Of a stretch of 64,000 nt of DNA, positions 9,276-18,228 are shown in pieces. Under the pieces are notes generated by a model. The model saw nothing but the letters and a program-made list of their open reading frames with translations. It was not told the DNA's origin and did not search any database. The DNA comes from Vibrio sp. STUT-A11. GTDB lineage: Bacteria; Pseudomonadota; Gammaproteobacteria; Enterobacterales; Vibrionaceae. A program made the translations under genes and the position numbers. The stretch covers positions 1,550,001 to 1,614,000 of the forward strand of contig NZ_AP026764.1 of NCBI RefSeq assembly GCF_026000435.1. The letters run 5' to 3'. The first letter of the stretch is position 1. Each line of letters opens with the position of its first letter.

Positions 9276-10424
9276 ATGAACTTTTCTTACGTCAATCCAA
9301 CCAAAATTTACTTTGGTCAGAACCAAATCGATTCAATCAAAGAAGCCATTCCTGCAGATCAAAAAGTCCTGATAATTTATGGTGGTGGCTCTATTAAAAA
9401 GAACGGTGTTTATGATCAAGTAGCAGACGCTTTACAGGGTCATGAATGGTTAGAATTCTCTGGCGTAGAGCCAAATCCGACCAAAGAGACGTTAGACAAA
9501 GCCGTTGAGATTGTAAAAAACCAACACGTCGACTTTATTCTTGCCGTGGGTGGTGGCTCTGTCATCGACGGTTCTAAGTACGTGGCAGCAGCGTCGAAGT
9601 ATGATGGTGACGGTTGGGATATCTTGATTGGCCAACATCAAGTCAAAGAAGCCGTGCCATTAGCAGCGATTTTGACACTACCGGCGACGGGCTCTGAATC
9701 CAATATGGGTGCAGTGATCACCAAAGCAGAAACTCAAGATAAACTTCCGTTTATGGCGCCAGCGGTACAACCAAAGTTTGCCGTTCTTGACCCAGACGTT
9801 ATGAAAACGTTGCCAGAACGCCAGTTGATCAACGGTATTGTCGATGCATGGGTGCATGTTTGTGAGCAGTACTTGACACAACCGACAGGTGCGATGGTTC
9901 AAGATGGGTACGCAGAGACCTTGCTAAAAACCCTGAAAACACTTGGTGAACAATTTGCCGAGCGTGATGGCGACAAATGGCGTGCAAACCTTATGTGGTC
10001 AGCGAATCAGGCACTAAACGGCCTTATTGGCAGCGGTGTTCCTCACGACTGGGCAACACACATGATCGGCCACGAATTGACCGCAATTTGGGGCGTTGAT
10101 CACGCGCGTTCACTGGCGATTATTCAACCATCTCTACTTCGCAATCAAATGCAGTTCAAGCGAGCGAAGCTGGAACAAATGGGCCGAAATGTATTTGCTT
10201 TAGAAGCGTGTGATGATCTTGCTGAGCGCACTGTTCAGTTGATTGAAGATTTTTATCACCAACTAGGTGTTGCAACCAAACTTGAAAATTACGGTGATGA
10301 CCGCCAACAGGCAATTGATACGGTCATCGAGCAATTAGAAAAGCACGGCATGACTGTCCTTGGTGAAAACCAGGCCATTGACCTTGCTACTAGCCGCGAA
10401 ATTCTTGATCTAGCCATCGCGTAA
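9276..10424 (+). CDS. yqhD: Iron-type alcohol dehydrogenase / NADPH aldehyde reductase
   Basis: 382 residues of the group III alcohol dehydrogenase family, closely similar in motif order to E. coli YqhD, which reduces short-chain and toxic aldehydes with NADPH. The nucleotide-binding AVGGGSVIDGSKY is at about 89-101, TLPATGSESNMGAV near 135, metal-site DAWVHVCEQY at about 190, and GHELTAIWGVDHARSLAI at about 265. An AGAGG sequence lies upstream of the ATG. The divergent AraC gene is the likely regulator. The specific substrate cannot be read from sequence. Confidence 0.9.
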   Translation: MNFSYVNPTKIYFGQNQIDSIKEAIPADQKVLIIYGGGSIKKNGVYDQVADALQGHEWLEFSGVEPNPTKETLDKAVEIVKNQHVDFILAVGGGSVIDGSKYVAAASKYDGDGWDILIGQHQVKEAVPLAAILTLPATGSESNMGAVITKAETQDKLPFMAPAVQPKFAVLDPDVMKTLPERQLINGIVDAWVHVCEQYLTQPTGAMVQDGYAETLLKTLKTLGEQFAERDGDKWRANLMWSANQALNGLIGSGVPHDWATHMIGHELTAIWGVDHARSLAIIQPSLLRNQMQFKRAKLEQMGRNVFALEACDDLAERTVQLIEDFYHQLGVATKLENYGDDRQQAIDTVIEQLEKHGMTVLGENQAIDLATSREILDLAIA

Positions 10425-10455
10425 GAGCGGTTTTCAGACCGACTGATATAACGTT

Positions 10456-10492
10456 ACGGTATTGTGCATATAAAGTCACAATACCGTTTTTT
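10456..10492 (+). terminator. Terminator after yqhD
   Basis: An 11-bp perfect stem (ACGGTATTGTG with CACAATACCGT) and a 10-base loop are followed by TTTTTAT. Confidence 0.9.
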
Positions 10493-10718
10493 ATGCTACG
10501 CTTTAAAAATATAAGTTTTGATATCTAAGCTTGTAGGGCTAAATGTAACGTTAATAAAAGCAATACTCCCTAAGAGTTCGAAAATACTAAAAATAATTTA
10601 ATTTTAAAGCGGCAGCTTAGCGTAAATAAAAATATGACGGAGTTAGTGTCCTACGTGGATATCTTGCTCAGAGCAATAGCACCATGCTGCTTAGTTTGTC
10701 TATTCAAGAGAACAATCT

Positions 10719-11378
10719 ATGTGGCTAGTCGTTGCCGTATTGGCATCCTTGCATATCATTAGTATTCGTTACGGCCCGAAGTGGCTGTTTTACATATCTA
10801 AACCGTTACCACTTCTGTTAATGATTGCTATTTTGCTCACATCGGAAGCGACACACCTAGCTTACACACGATGGATTTTATCAGGTCTGTCCCTCTCATT
10901 GATTGGTGACGTTTTGCTACTGTTACCCAGAAACAAATCACTACTAGGATTCAGTGCATTTTGTTTGGCCCACCTGTCCTATTGTTTTAGTTTTGCTCTC
11001 ATCTCCGCTTGGCACATAACGCCCTGGTTACCCGTTGCCGTCTTTGGATTAGGTGGTTGTATTTATTTGTTTTTGAAACCTGGGTTGGGTAACCAAAAGC
11101 TTGCCGTTGCAATCTATATAGTGGTTGTTATGGCAATGAGTTGGATGGCTCTGGAATACTATTTCAGTGGACAAACACAGTCCTCATCCTTTGCCATATT
11201 GGGATGCTTGCTCTTTGTCATTTCCGGTATGGTGTTAGGCTTCGGGCGTGTGGATGGGCAATCCGTCTTTTCCCGGCAAGTGATCATGGTGACGTACTAC
11301 TCTGCGCAAACCCTCATCACCATGTCAGTCATAGCCATCGTGATTCGTACTCCATATCTAGCCTTTATCAATGCATAA
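10719..11378 (+). CDS. YhhN-family membrane protein (lysoplasmalogenase-like)
   Basis: 219 residues, almost entirely hydrophobic with about seven to eight membrane segments. The KPLPLLLMI stretch near 29, the GDVLLLLP motif near 63 and the AHLSYCFSF segment are typical of YhhN/TMEM86. The mammalian members hydrolyse the vinyl-ether bond of lysoplasmalogens; the bacterial function is unclear. It sits in the inner membrane. The gene appears single, preceded by about 295 bp that hold the yqhD terminator and nothing else recognised. Confidence 0.8.
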   Translation: MWLVVAVLASLHIISIRYGPKWLFYISKPLPLLLMIAILLTSEATHLAYTRWILSGLSLSLIGDVLLLLPRNKSLLGFSAFCLAHLSYCFSFALISAWHITPWLPVAVFGLGGCIYLFLKPGLGNQKLAVAIYIVVVMAMSWMALEYYFSGQTQSSSFAILGCLLFVISGMVLGFGRVDGQSVFSRQVIMVTYYSAQTLITMSVIAIVIRTPYLAFINA

Positions 11379-11524
11379 CAGATTATGTTATCAACGCTTT
11401 TCATCAATCATTTGCAGATAGTTTTTATTCTCCGAGTCTTTTTCGAATATGTGTTCGCACTAACTGAAATCAGGCTCATTAATTGCTATGTTTGAACTAT
11501 CGTTATCCTAAAAAGCGTGAACGT

Positions 11525-12259
11525 TTGAAAGACAACACTCCCGTCGTTGAATTTAGCAACGTAAACAAGTGGTATGGTGATTACCACGCTCTCAAAGACA
11601 TCAACTTCTCTATTCACTCAGGTGAAATCGTTGTTGTATGTGGCCCGTCAGGTTCTGGAAAATCAACGCTTATCCGCTGCATTAACGACTTGGAATCAAT
11701 ACAAGAAGGACAGCTTAACGTCTTTGGTCAGCCAGCAAACAGAAAAAGACTTAAGCCGGGCAAAATCGGTATGGTGTTTCAGCACTTTCATCTTTTCCCT
11801 CATTTGACAGTGCTCGGCAATCTGATGCTCGCGCCAATGCGAACACTGAAACTATCAAAGCCAGAAGCTGAAGAGCGAGCACGTCATTATCTCAAGCGCG
11901 TCGATATAGAAGAACAAGCGGAGAAATACCCCATTCAACTCTCAGGAGGGCAACAACAGCGAGTCGCAATTGCCCGATCTCTATGTATGGAGCCAGACCT
12001 GCTATTATTTGATGAGCCAACCTCAGCACTTGATCCTGAGATGATCAACGAGGTTCTCGATGTCATGGTCGAGCTAGCACAAACCGGCATGACCATGATT
12101 TGTGTGACTCACGAGATGGGGTTCGCGAAAAAAGTCGCACACCGAGTCGTATTTATAGATGAAGGGGAAATCCTGGAAATAAATTCGCCAGCCGCCCTAT
12201 TCAATGCTCCTCAGCACCCGAGAACACGTGCATTTCTAAACCAAATTTTAAGTTATTGA
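11525..12259 (+). CDS. Polar amino-acid ABC transporter, ATP-binding subunit
   Basis: ATPase of a glutamine/glutamate/histidine-type importer. Walker A CGPSGSGKST is near residue 39, the Q-loop GMVFQHFHLFPH follows, then signature LSGGQQQRVAIARSL, Walker B LLLFDEPTSAL and the switch His in CVTHEMGFA. The frame extends upstream to a TTG at 11483, but the extra 14 basic residues are unlike the family; I favour the TTG at 11525 (244 residues), although neither start has a strong ribosome site. It is the first gene of a four-gene operon and its stop overlaps the next start. Confidence 0.9.
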   Translation: MKDNTPVVEFSNVNKWYGDYHALKDINFSIHSGEIVVVCGPSGSGKSTLIRCINDLESIQEGQLNVFGQPANRKRLKPGKIGMVFQHFHLFPHLTVLGNLMLAPMRTLKLSKPEAEERARHYLKRVDIEEQAEKYPIQLSGGQQQRVAIARSLCMEPDLLLFDEPTSALDPEMINEVLDVMVELAQTGMTMICVTHEMGFAKKVAHRVVFIDEGEILEINSPAALFNAPQHPRTRAFLNQILSY

Positions 12260-13056
12260 TGATAAGACAAGTATTTAAACCTGCGTTACAAGCTCTAGTG
12301 CAAATGGTGATTCTATTTGCCGCTATTGTTTGGGTACTTGATTCTGGTGCACAAACCATGGGTTATCAGTGGCAATGGGAACGTGTGCCGGATTACGTGG
12401 CGTTTTATGAAGATGGAGAGTGGTGGTCTGCAGAGCTGATAAGCGGTTTAATGATCACGCTTAAAATTTCAGCCATCAGCCTGTTGTTCACGTTAGTATT
12501 TGGTTTAACCACCGCACTACTGCGGCTAAGCGATTCTATAATTGGTAATACCATTGGTAGCGCATACGTTGAGCTGATCCGTAACACACCTTTATTGGTG
12601 CAGATCTATTTGCTTTACTTCGTGTTTGGACCGGTCATAGGACTAGATAGGTTCAGTACCGCGGTGTTAGCGCTATCACTGTTTCAAGGCGCTTACACCG
12701 CGGAGATATTCCGTGCGGGCTTAAACAGTATTCCCAAAGGCCAATTTGAGGCAGCTAAGACGCTCGGTCTCTCATCGTTCTATAGTTATAAAGACATCAT
12801 CTTACCTCAGGTATTGCAGCGTACCTTGCCGCCGTTAACTAACGAAGTGGTGTCACTAATAAAGAACTCTTCCATTGTCAGCGTAATGGCCATCTTTGAC
12901 CTGACAACTGAAGCGAGAAATATTGTTTCAGAGACGGCAATGCCGTTTGAAATTTGGTTTACAGTGGCAGCGATCTACCTTGCTCTCACACTTTCATTGT
13001 CCGGCTTCTCAGCGTTGCTAGAGCACAAATTAGGAGCCAGTTGGCGCAAATTATAA
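12259..13056 (+). CDS. Polar amino-acid ABC transporter, permease 1
   Basis: 265 residues of the HisM/GlnP family of inner-membrane permeases. An N-terminal membrane segment (LVQMVILFAAIVWVL) precedes a periplasmic stretch and the core with YVELIRNTPLLVQIYLLYF. The coupling EAA loop is GQFEAAKTLGLSSFYSYKDIILPQ. The ATG at 12259 overlaps the ATPase stop as TGATG, showing translational coupling; a TTG one codon earlier is possible. It pairs with the second permease at 13950 to form the channel. Confidence 0.9.
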   Translation: MIRQVFKPALQALVQMVILFAAIVWVLDSGAQTMGYQWQWERVPDYVAFYEDGEWWSAELISGLMITLKISAISLLFTLVFGLTTALLRLSDSIIGNTIGSAYVELIRNTPLLVQIYLLYFVFGPVIGLDRFSTAVLALSLFQGAYTAEIFRAGLNSIPKGQFEAAKTLGLSSFYSYKDIILPQVLQRTLPPLTNEVVSLIKNSSIVSVMAIFDLTTEARNIVSETAMPFEIWFTVAAIYLALTLSLSGFSALLEHKLGASWRKL

Positions 13057-13065
13057 GGAGATAAC

Positions 13066-13884
13066 ATGACGTTATTCAAAGCGACCATCACTGCGATACT
13101 GGGGCTTGCTCTCTCTTTACCCTCGTTAGCAAATGAAGAATCGACAACAGCAAATTTAGATCAAATAAAAGAAAGAGGAACGCTACGCGTTGGCATGTCT
13201 ACTTTCGTACCGTGGGCTATGCGCAACAAACAAGGGGAACTCATCGGCTTTGAAATTGACGTAGCAAAACGACTGGCCGCAGATTCTGATTTGAAGGTTG
13301 AATTCGTGCCTACCGCTTGGGACGGCATCATCCCTGCACTTCTTGCTAAGAAATTTGATGTCATTATCGGTGGTATGTCTATCACGCCAGAGCGTTCAAA
13401 AAGCGTGTTATTCACCCAGCCGTATTCCCACTCAGGCGTTCAGGTAGCGGCGAATAAAGAGCTTGCATCTGGCTTGACGGAGTTTTCTGACTTTGACTCT
13501 CGCCGAGTCAATATTGCGGTGCGTCGCGGCGCATTTACGGTTCAAATTGCCCGAGAAACCTTCCCAAAAGCAAAACTATTACAGTTTGATGATGATGCTC
13601 AGGCATTTCAGGAAGTGCTAAACGGCAATGCTCACGCCGTCATTGCTTCAAGTCCTAAACCCGAACACGAGACGGTTAAACACAGCGACAAGTTGTTCCT
13701 ACCATTTTCTGAGCGTCTTTCCAAAGGAAACGAAGCTTTTGCAGTACGTTTGGGTGAAGAAGATAAGAAAGAATTCTTCAATAAGTGGATTGAAGCCCGA
13801 ACTCAAGATGGTTGGTTAAAAGAACGTTATGAGTATTGGTTCTCAACTCTAGATTGGCAGGATCAAGTCGCTCAAGGTCAATAA
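13066..13884 (+). CDS. Polar amino-acid ABC transporter, substrate-binding protein
   Basis: 272 residues. A signal peptide (MTLFKATITAILGLALSLPSLA, cleavage near 22) precedes an SBP_bac_3 domain: GTLRVGMSTFVPWAMRNKQGE, GFEIDVAKRLAAD and WDGIIPALLAKKFDVIIGGMSIT are all typical. It binds the amino acid in the periplasm and delivers it to the two permeases. AAGGAG lies 6 bases before the ATG. The ligand cannot be assigned; an Arg in the motif SITPERSKSVLFTQPYS is consistent with binding an alpha-amino-acid carboxylate. Confidence 0.92.
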   Translation: MTLFKATITAILGLALSLPSLANEESTTANLDQIKERGTLRVGMSTFVPWAMRNKQGELIGFEIDVAKRLAADSDLKVEFVPTAWDGIIPALLAKKFDVIIGGMSITPERSKSVLFTQPYSHSGVQVAANKELASGLTEFSDFDSRRVNIAVRRGAFTVQIARETFPKAKLLQFDDDAQAFQEVLNGNAHAVIASSPKPEHETVKHSDKLFLPFSERLSKGNEAFAVRLGEEDKKEFFNKWIEARTQDGWLKERYEYWFSTLDWQDQVAQGQ

Positions 13885-13949
13885 CCTTACTCAACTGATA
13901 GAGCGAGGGTTACTTAACAAGCGAGCCTCAGCTCAATATTCATGAATGA

Positions 13950-14885
13950 TTGGAGACAACAAATTTGGGCGGACAAACCAGCACTCGACTCGCTCCAAGT
14001 AGAGCAAGACCAGGTTCGATACGGACACGGTTTACTCTGCTCGACGCAGTATTGGTGGTTGTCTGCGCAACTGTAGGATACTGGTTCTACTATCGCTCAA
14101 CCGTTGGCATTAATTACATTTGGCACTGGTCGGAAGCATTAACCTTGCTGTTTACTCCTAGAGCTGACGGCAGTCTCCCTTATTTTTTCCAAGGCTTACT
14201 CTCTACGCTTAGGTTGAGCCTTTGGGGGCTCACCTTGGCACTGGTATTAGGTACAGCACTTGGATTAGCTCGTTTCTCACCTTCCGTTTGGCTACGGACA
14301 CCTGCTAATGCATTTGTTCAATTGGTAAGAAATATTCCACCTTTGGTGTTCGTGTTTATCTTCTACTTTTTTATTTCTAATCAATTGATACCCCTGCTTG
14401 GATTAGAGTCACTTTTACGAAATTATCAAGGTGAGCCTAATTCACTCCAACACTTTTTATTTGGTCCTGCACAGCTTTGGGAGAACCTCGCATCTGGCGT
14501 ACTTTGTGTTGGATTACTCTCATCGGCATACATCGCGGAAGTCGTTCGGGCTGGCTTGCAGAGTATCGAACAAGGTCAATGGGAGGCGGCAGACTCTTTG
14601 GGCCTGTCACCTTGGGTGAAGTATCGCTTTGTCATCGCCCCGCAAGTGCTTAAAGCGATCACCCCTGCACTCGCCGGTCAAACCATTTCGCTAGTCAAAG
14701 ACACCTCGATTGTCTCTCTTATTTCTATCCAGGAGATGACGTTTGTTGGAACGGAAATGGCGAATTCGTCAGGTTATATATTTGAGATTTGGTTGTTCGT
14801 AGGTTTCACCTACTTCATCGTCTGCTTTGGGCTTTCGCTGTTTTTTCGCTATGTAGAAAAGAAATCGAAGTCTTATTCTGATTGA
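13950..14885 (+). CDS. Polar amino-acid ABC transporter, permease 2
   Basis: 311 residues with about five membrane segments and the HisM-family core. VQLVRNIPPLVFVFIFYFF is near 127, and the EAA loop GQWEAADSLGLSPWVKYRFVIAPQ near 208. It is longer than permease 1 because of a periplasmic insert (about 150-175). The start is a problem: the only in-frame start is a TTG at 13950 without a convincing ribosome site, while an ATG at 13942 opens a different frame of plausible codons that ends after about 43 codons. Either a TTG start or a small frameshift near the N-terminus explains this. Confidence 0.88.
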   Translation: METTNLGGQTSTRLAPSRARPGSIRTRFTLLDAVLVVVCATVGYWFYYRSTVGINYIWHWSEALTLLFTPRADGSLPYFFQGLLSTLRLSLWGLTLALVLGTALGLARFSPSVWLRTPANAFVQLVRNIPPLVFVFIFYFFISNQLIPLLGLESLLRNYQGEPNSLQHFLFGPAQLWENLASGVLCVGLLSSAYIAEVVRAGLQSIEQGQWEAADSLGLSPWVKYRFVIAPQVLKAITPALAGQTISLVKDTSIVSLISIQEMTFVGTEMANSSGYIFEIWLFVGFTYFIVCFGLSLFFRYVEKKSKSYSD

Positions 14886-14891
14886 ATTCGG

Positions 14892-15175
14892 ACTAAAAGG
14901 CGATAAGACATAAAGTATTGGTTAACGCCAATCACTTTATAGCAGTGCATGTTAAAGCACCCGGTCATTCTGAACAGCGACGAAGGAGTGTGATTCAGAA
15001 TCTAATACCCGAGTACTTTGTTATTAAAGTGGTGACGAAAACATCTCAGCACGCTGATACTAGATTCCTAGTCTCGCCATGGCTCGCTGGAATGACCCAG
15101 TTGAGAGAACACAGTTCAATTTCAGACTATAGGATCTTAACTAGTAAGATTGAACCTAATATCGGCGCTTTTAGT
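14892..15175. terminator. Terminator arms separated by an inserted repeat (probable)
   Basis: ACTAAAAGGCGATA at 14892-14905 is nearly complementary to TATCGGCGCTTTTAGT at 15160-15175 (two-base gap). The arms flank the repeat copy at 14963-15097 and lie between the convergent ends of the permease and S4 genes. The layout matches the better preserved case at 52112-52359. Confidence 0.5.
14963..15097. repeat. Palindromic MITE-like repeat, copy 1
   Basis: This 135-bp element begins GGTCATTC and ends GAATGACC. It shares long blocks with 52176-52308, for example GAACAGCGACGAAGGAG near the left end and AGATTCCTAGTCTCGC near the right end. The interior is diverged. No ORF of note lies inside. It is probably a non-autonomous repeat dispersed in Vibrio genomes. 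Confidence 0.75.
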
Positions 15176-15200
15176 TGATAAACACGTTCGCACATCAGTA

Positions 15201-15707
15201 TCAGAAGAAATCGATAGAGTTACGTCCGCTTTTCGGATCGCGACTTGGCTTTGGTTTGTTCTCCGCAGCGATCTTCTTATTGCTCTTCGGCTTAGCCGCT
15301 TTATTATTTTTATTCAGTTTGCTTGCAGGTTTTTTCTGCTTAGACGAAGGCTTAGATTTATTCTGCTGCTTTTGCGCGACTTGCTTAGGTTTTGCTTCTT
15401 TCGCTTCAGCTTCTGTGACTGGCGCGTCACAAACAACAACGTAGTACTCTTGATTGAACTCGAAAAAATCGCCATCGTACATTTTGCGACGCTTTCTTGT
15501 TTCAAGCTCACCGTTGACTGCGACATAACCTTCATCGATGATGTGCTTGGCTTCACCACCACCACTTACCAAGTTTGCGATTTTGAAAAGCTTATACAAC
15601 TCGATTGGGTGGGCATCCACTTCGATACCTATCGCTTCGATTTCTATCTCTTCGCCTTCAAACTCTTCATTATCTAAATAAGCTTCGTGGTCGTAATCTT
15701 GGGTCAT
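15201..15707 (-). CDS. S4-domain RNA-binding protein with lysine-rich tail
   Basis: 168 residues. An acidic N-terminus (about 1-28) precedes a small S4 domain (about 30-95: HPIELYKLFKIANLVSGGGE, then EGYVAVNGELETRKRRKMYDGD), as in E. coli YbcJ, which is only this domain. The last about 65 residues are a Lys/Pro/Asn-rich low-complexity tail ending GRNSIDFF. The S4 fold binds structured RNA; the basic tail probably adds non-specific contact. The role is unknown, possibly ribosome or tRNA related. Single gene, converging on the ABC operon. Confidence 0.85.
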   Translation of the reverse strand: MTQDYDHEAYLDNEEFEGEEIEIEAIGIEVDAHPIELYKLFKIANLVSGGGEAKHIIDEGYVAVNGELETRKRRKMYDGDFFEFNQEYYVVVCDAPVTEAEAKEAKPKQVAQKQQNKSKPSSKQKKPASKLNKNNKAAKPKSNKKIAAENKPKPSRDPKSGRNSIDFF

Positions 15708-15899
15708 GTCATTTACTCATTTATGCTATTGATCGGGAGTTTAAACTGATTGCCAAAAAATAGATACCTCAGAGTAATTTTGCATGTTCCTCAGGCTAAA
15801 TTTCAACGTGCTGTTTGTGCTAAGTTCTCGGATTAAACCTGCAACTGACAAAGGCTTATGTATATACTGTCCAGATAATTTCTAAAACGAGAACGCATT

Positions 15900-16853
15900 T
15901 TGTCCAGACCAAGCCAGATAACTTTTGTTACGGCGAACCTATTTAATTTTGTTGCCCCACCTGATGCTTATTACGACTTTGAGAACATTTATTCTCGAGA
16001 ACAATGGCAAGGAAAGCTTGCCTGGACGCAAAATCAAATCGAAAAGCTTGAACCTGACATCATTGGCTTGCAGGAAGTGTTCAGTATCGAAGAAACAAAA
16101 TCATTTTTTAAAAGCATTGGCTACCCTCACTTTGCCACTGTCGATACACCTCATGTAGAAGACGAGTACATTTACACCCATCCGGTAGTCGCGATCGCAT
16201 CTCGCTTTCCGATAGAACAAGTTCAACCCGTCACGTTTGATCGAGGCTCGCTCATCCCATTTGAGATTAGTGCTTCACCAGAGTTCAGTCGTAAGCCAAT
16301 TTACGCGCAGATTGTGCATCCAACACTTGGTCATATAGCCGTCTACGTTGTGCATTTGAAGTCGCAACGTCCCGCAGATTCAAATAACGCTGAAGACGCA
16401 AGCCGCGTATTGGCGCGCTGGATATCAACGCAGCAACGTGGATGGGAAGCCGCCATGCTTCGAGATTCAATGCAGAATCAATACAAAAACTCGCCGATGC
16501 CAACGGTTTTAATGGGTGATATGAATCAACCCATCACAAACAACGGCGTAAACAGCGTATTAACTGAAATCTTTAGTGACAGTGTCACTGAGTTGCAACT
16601 CAAAGATGGTTGGGATTTACAAGTGTCACCGACGCTCAACGATCGTCCTGCGACGCACTATCATTTCTCTAAAGGCAATGCGCTCGACTACATCTTGCTG
16701 TCACAAGAGTTCGATGAACATTCCGATGTCTCAGTCGCCGACGTCGTTGACTATCAAGTGTTAGATCAGCATTTGATTAATCCCTCATATGAGAGGGATA
16801 AGTACGCCAGCGACCATGCATTTGTCGCACTGACGGTAGAGGTTAAATTGTAG
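15900..16853 (+). CDS. Endonuclease/exonuclease/phosphatase family protein
   Basis: 317 residues with the metal-dependent EEP fold. The N-terminal FVTANLFNF gives the first Asn, PDIIGLQEV near 54 the metal-binding Glu, VLMGDMNQPI near 204 the Asp and Asn, and the C-terminal YASDHAFVALTV the catalytic Asp-His pair. No signal peptide, so it is probably cytosolic. Substrates in this superfamily range from DNA to phospholipids and cannot be told apart here. The start is a TTG at 15900; no in-frame ATG lies near it. Confidence 0.85.
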   Translation: MSRPSQITFVTANLFNFVAPPDAYYDFENIYSREQWQGKLAWTQNQIEKLEPDIIGLQEVFSIEETKSFFKSIGYPHFATVDTPHVEDEYIYTHPVVAIASRFPIEQVQPVTFDRGSLIPFEISASPEFSRKPIYAQIVHPTLGHIAVYVVHLKSQRPADSNNAEDASRVLARWISTQQRGWEAAMLRDSMQNQYKNSPMPTVLMGDMNQPITNNGVNSVLTEIFSDSVTELQLKDGWDLQVSPTLNDRPATHYHFSKGNALDYILLSQEFDEHSDVSVADVVDYQVLDQHLINPSYERDKYASDHAFVALTVEVKL

Positions 16854-16870
16854 TGTTAGCAAATCAATTA

Positions 16871-17851
16871 TTACTGGCGCTTCACTATCTTACGAGGAAT
16901 GAGCTCCACTCCAGGCTTATAACGTTTTGCAGAAGCATTCAATGCGAGTTCCATTGCACTGTCCGCAATGACTTCGAATTGCTGAGGCAAGGAGTTAATT
17001 TTTACAGAGAGAAAGTCCAGTAGACGATTATCACCAAACGTTGCTAAACGCACTTTGCTCATTAAATCTGGCTGTTCCAACATCATGTCTAAAACACCTT
17101 CAAGTAAGGTGTAAGACGTGGTGACCATAGCATCAGGAAGATGATCGTCAGCCAACCATTTCTCCAACACCTTTTTACCTTCTTCTCGAGAGAACTGCTG
17201 GCCATAGCCGACCTGAACCGTTTTATTTCCTTGCTGGCATGCAGATCGAAAGCCCAATTCACGCTCCTTAGATATCTGCAAATCAGGCAATGCACCGATC
17301 AATCCGACAGAGTTTATCTCGTTTGACAGTACCGATTCGGTCAGTTCCAGGGCCGCGTCAAAATCCTCACTAAGCACGCAGCAAAAATGCTCGTCATCCA
17401 TTGGACGGTCGAGTGCAATAACCGGCGTCCCTGAGTTTTGCAATTTGAGATAAAACTCGTTGGCGTTTGGCATGCCGCTCGCAACAAACAGTGCATCAAT
17501 ACGACGACTGATCAACGCTTCAGCAACCTTTTGCTCGGTTTCCGGATCATCATCAGAACAGCCGATTAAAATTTGGTACCCCGCTTTACGCGAGTTTTGT
17601 TCGATAAGTTTTGCTAAACGAGCGTAACTGGTGTTTTCCAAATCTGGAATGATAAGCCCGAACGAACGTGAGTTACCTGCCCGTAAAGCGGAAGCCGCAT
17701 GATCTGGCTTGTAGTTGTGTTCATCGACAACCGCCATCACTCTCTTTTGCGTTTTCTCGCTTATTCGGTATTTCTGCGCTTTCCCGTTGATTACATAGCT
17801 CGCAGTTGTCTTCGAAACACCTGCCAATTTAGCTATTTCATCCAGTGTCAT
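16871..17851 (-). CDS. cra: Fructose repressor / catabolite repressor-activator, LacI family
   Basis: 326 residues. The N-terminal helix-turn-helix LDEIAKLAGVSKTTASYVINGK is close to E. coli Cra, and the remainder is a periplasmic-binding-like effector domain (SFGLIIPDLENTSYARLAKLIE). Cra binds half-symmetric GCTGAA-type operators and is released by fructose-1-phosphate. I use the ATG at 17851, with AAGGTG 6 bases upstream; a GTG at 17860 would overlap that site. It is divergent from fruBKA, and the shared region carries three matching operators, so it very likely controls both the operon and itself. Confidence 0.93.
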   Translation of the reverse strand: MTLDEIAKLAGVSKTTASYVINGKAQKYRISEKTQKRVMAVVDEHNYKPDHAASALRAGNSRSFGLIIPDLENTSYARLAKLIEQNSRKAGYQILIGCSDDDPETEQKVAEALISRRIDALFVASGMPNANEFYLKLQNSGTPVIALDRPMDDEHFCCVLSEDFDAALELTESVLSNEINSVGLIGALPDLQISKERELGFRSACQQGNKTVQVGYGQQFSREEGKKVLEKWLADDHLPDAMVTTSYTLLEGVLDMMLEQPDLMSKVRLATFGDNRLLDFLSVKINSLPQQFEVIADSAMELALNASAKRYKPGVELIPRKIVKRQ

Positions 17852-17921
17852 ATTATTCACCTTAATCTGTGCGCGTGATCATAATAATACATCAATGATC
17901 CGACGATAAGTTGAATTATAT

Positions 17922-17937
17922 GCTGAACCGATTCAGT
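17922..17937. promoter_or_regulatory. Cra operator 1
   Basis: GCTGAACCGATTCAGT, an imperfect palindrome of the Cra type, 71 bp upstream of the cra start, so it probably serves autoregulation. Confidence 0.8.
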
Positions 17938-17943
17938 ATAAAA

Positions 17944-17959
17944 GCTGAAAGGATTCAGC
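17944..17959. promoter_or_regulatory. Cra operator 2
   Basis: GCTGAAAGGATTCAGC, 22 bp (two helical turns) from operator 1 measured start to start, so both sites face the same side of the DNA. Confidence 0.8.
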
Positions 17960-18089
17960 AAAAACCTAAAAATAGACCTAAATCACCAAAACACGGCAAT
18001 AGTCAGTGACATGGTCTAGGATAATAAGAACGAGAATTAACGATTGATTTAAATAGTTTTGCTGAAGTTCTTAAAAAATTTAACGCACT

Positions 18090-18105
18090 GCTGAATCGTT
18101 TCAGC
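18090..18105. promoter_or_regulatory. Cra operator 3, near fruB
   Basis: GCTGAATCGTTTCAGC is the best palindrome of the three and lies 124 bp before the fruB start. It is probably the main site for repression of the operon. Confidence 0.85.
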
Positions 18106-18228
18106 AAAACATAAAAACAAATAAATTAGACAAGAAATGTTGGGCGCTAACGCCATCATCTTTAAGACGACGTAAAGAAGCACAACCGAAATAAATTTTA
18201 AATTGACACCTTAATGCTGGAGAGCACC

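Noticed and set aside
9098..9397. A 99-codon frame upstream of and overlapping yqhD.
   Set aside because: It overlaps the yqhD coding region in another frame, lacks a ribosome site and has no recognisable content.
18214..18228. An ATG at 18214 as the start of fruB.
   Set aside because: GGAGAG sits between it and the ATG at 18229 at correct spacing for the latter, and the family N-terminus begins there.
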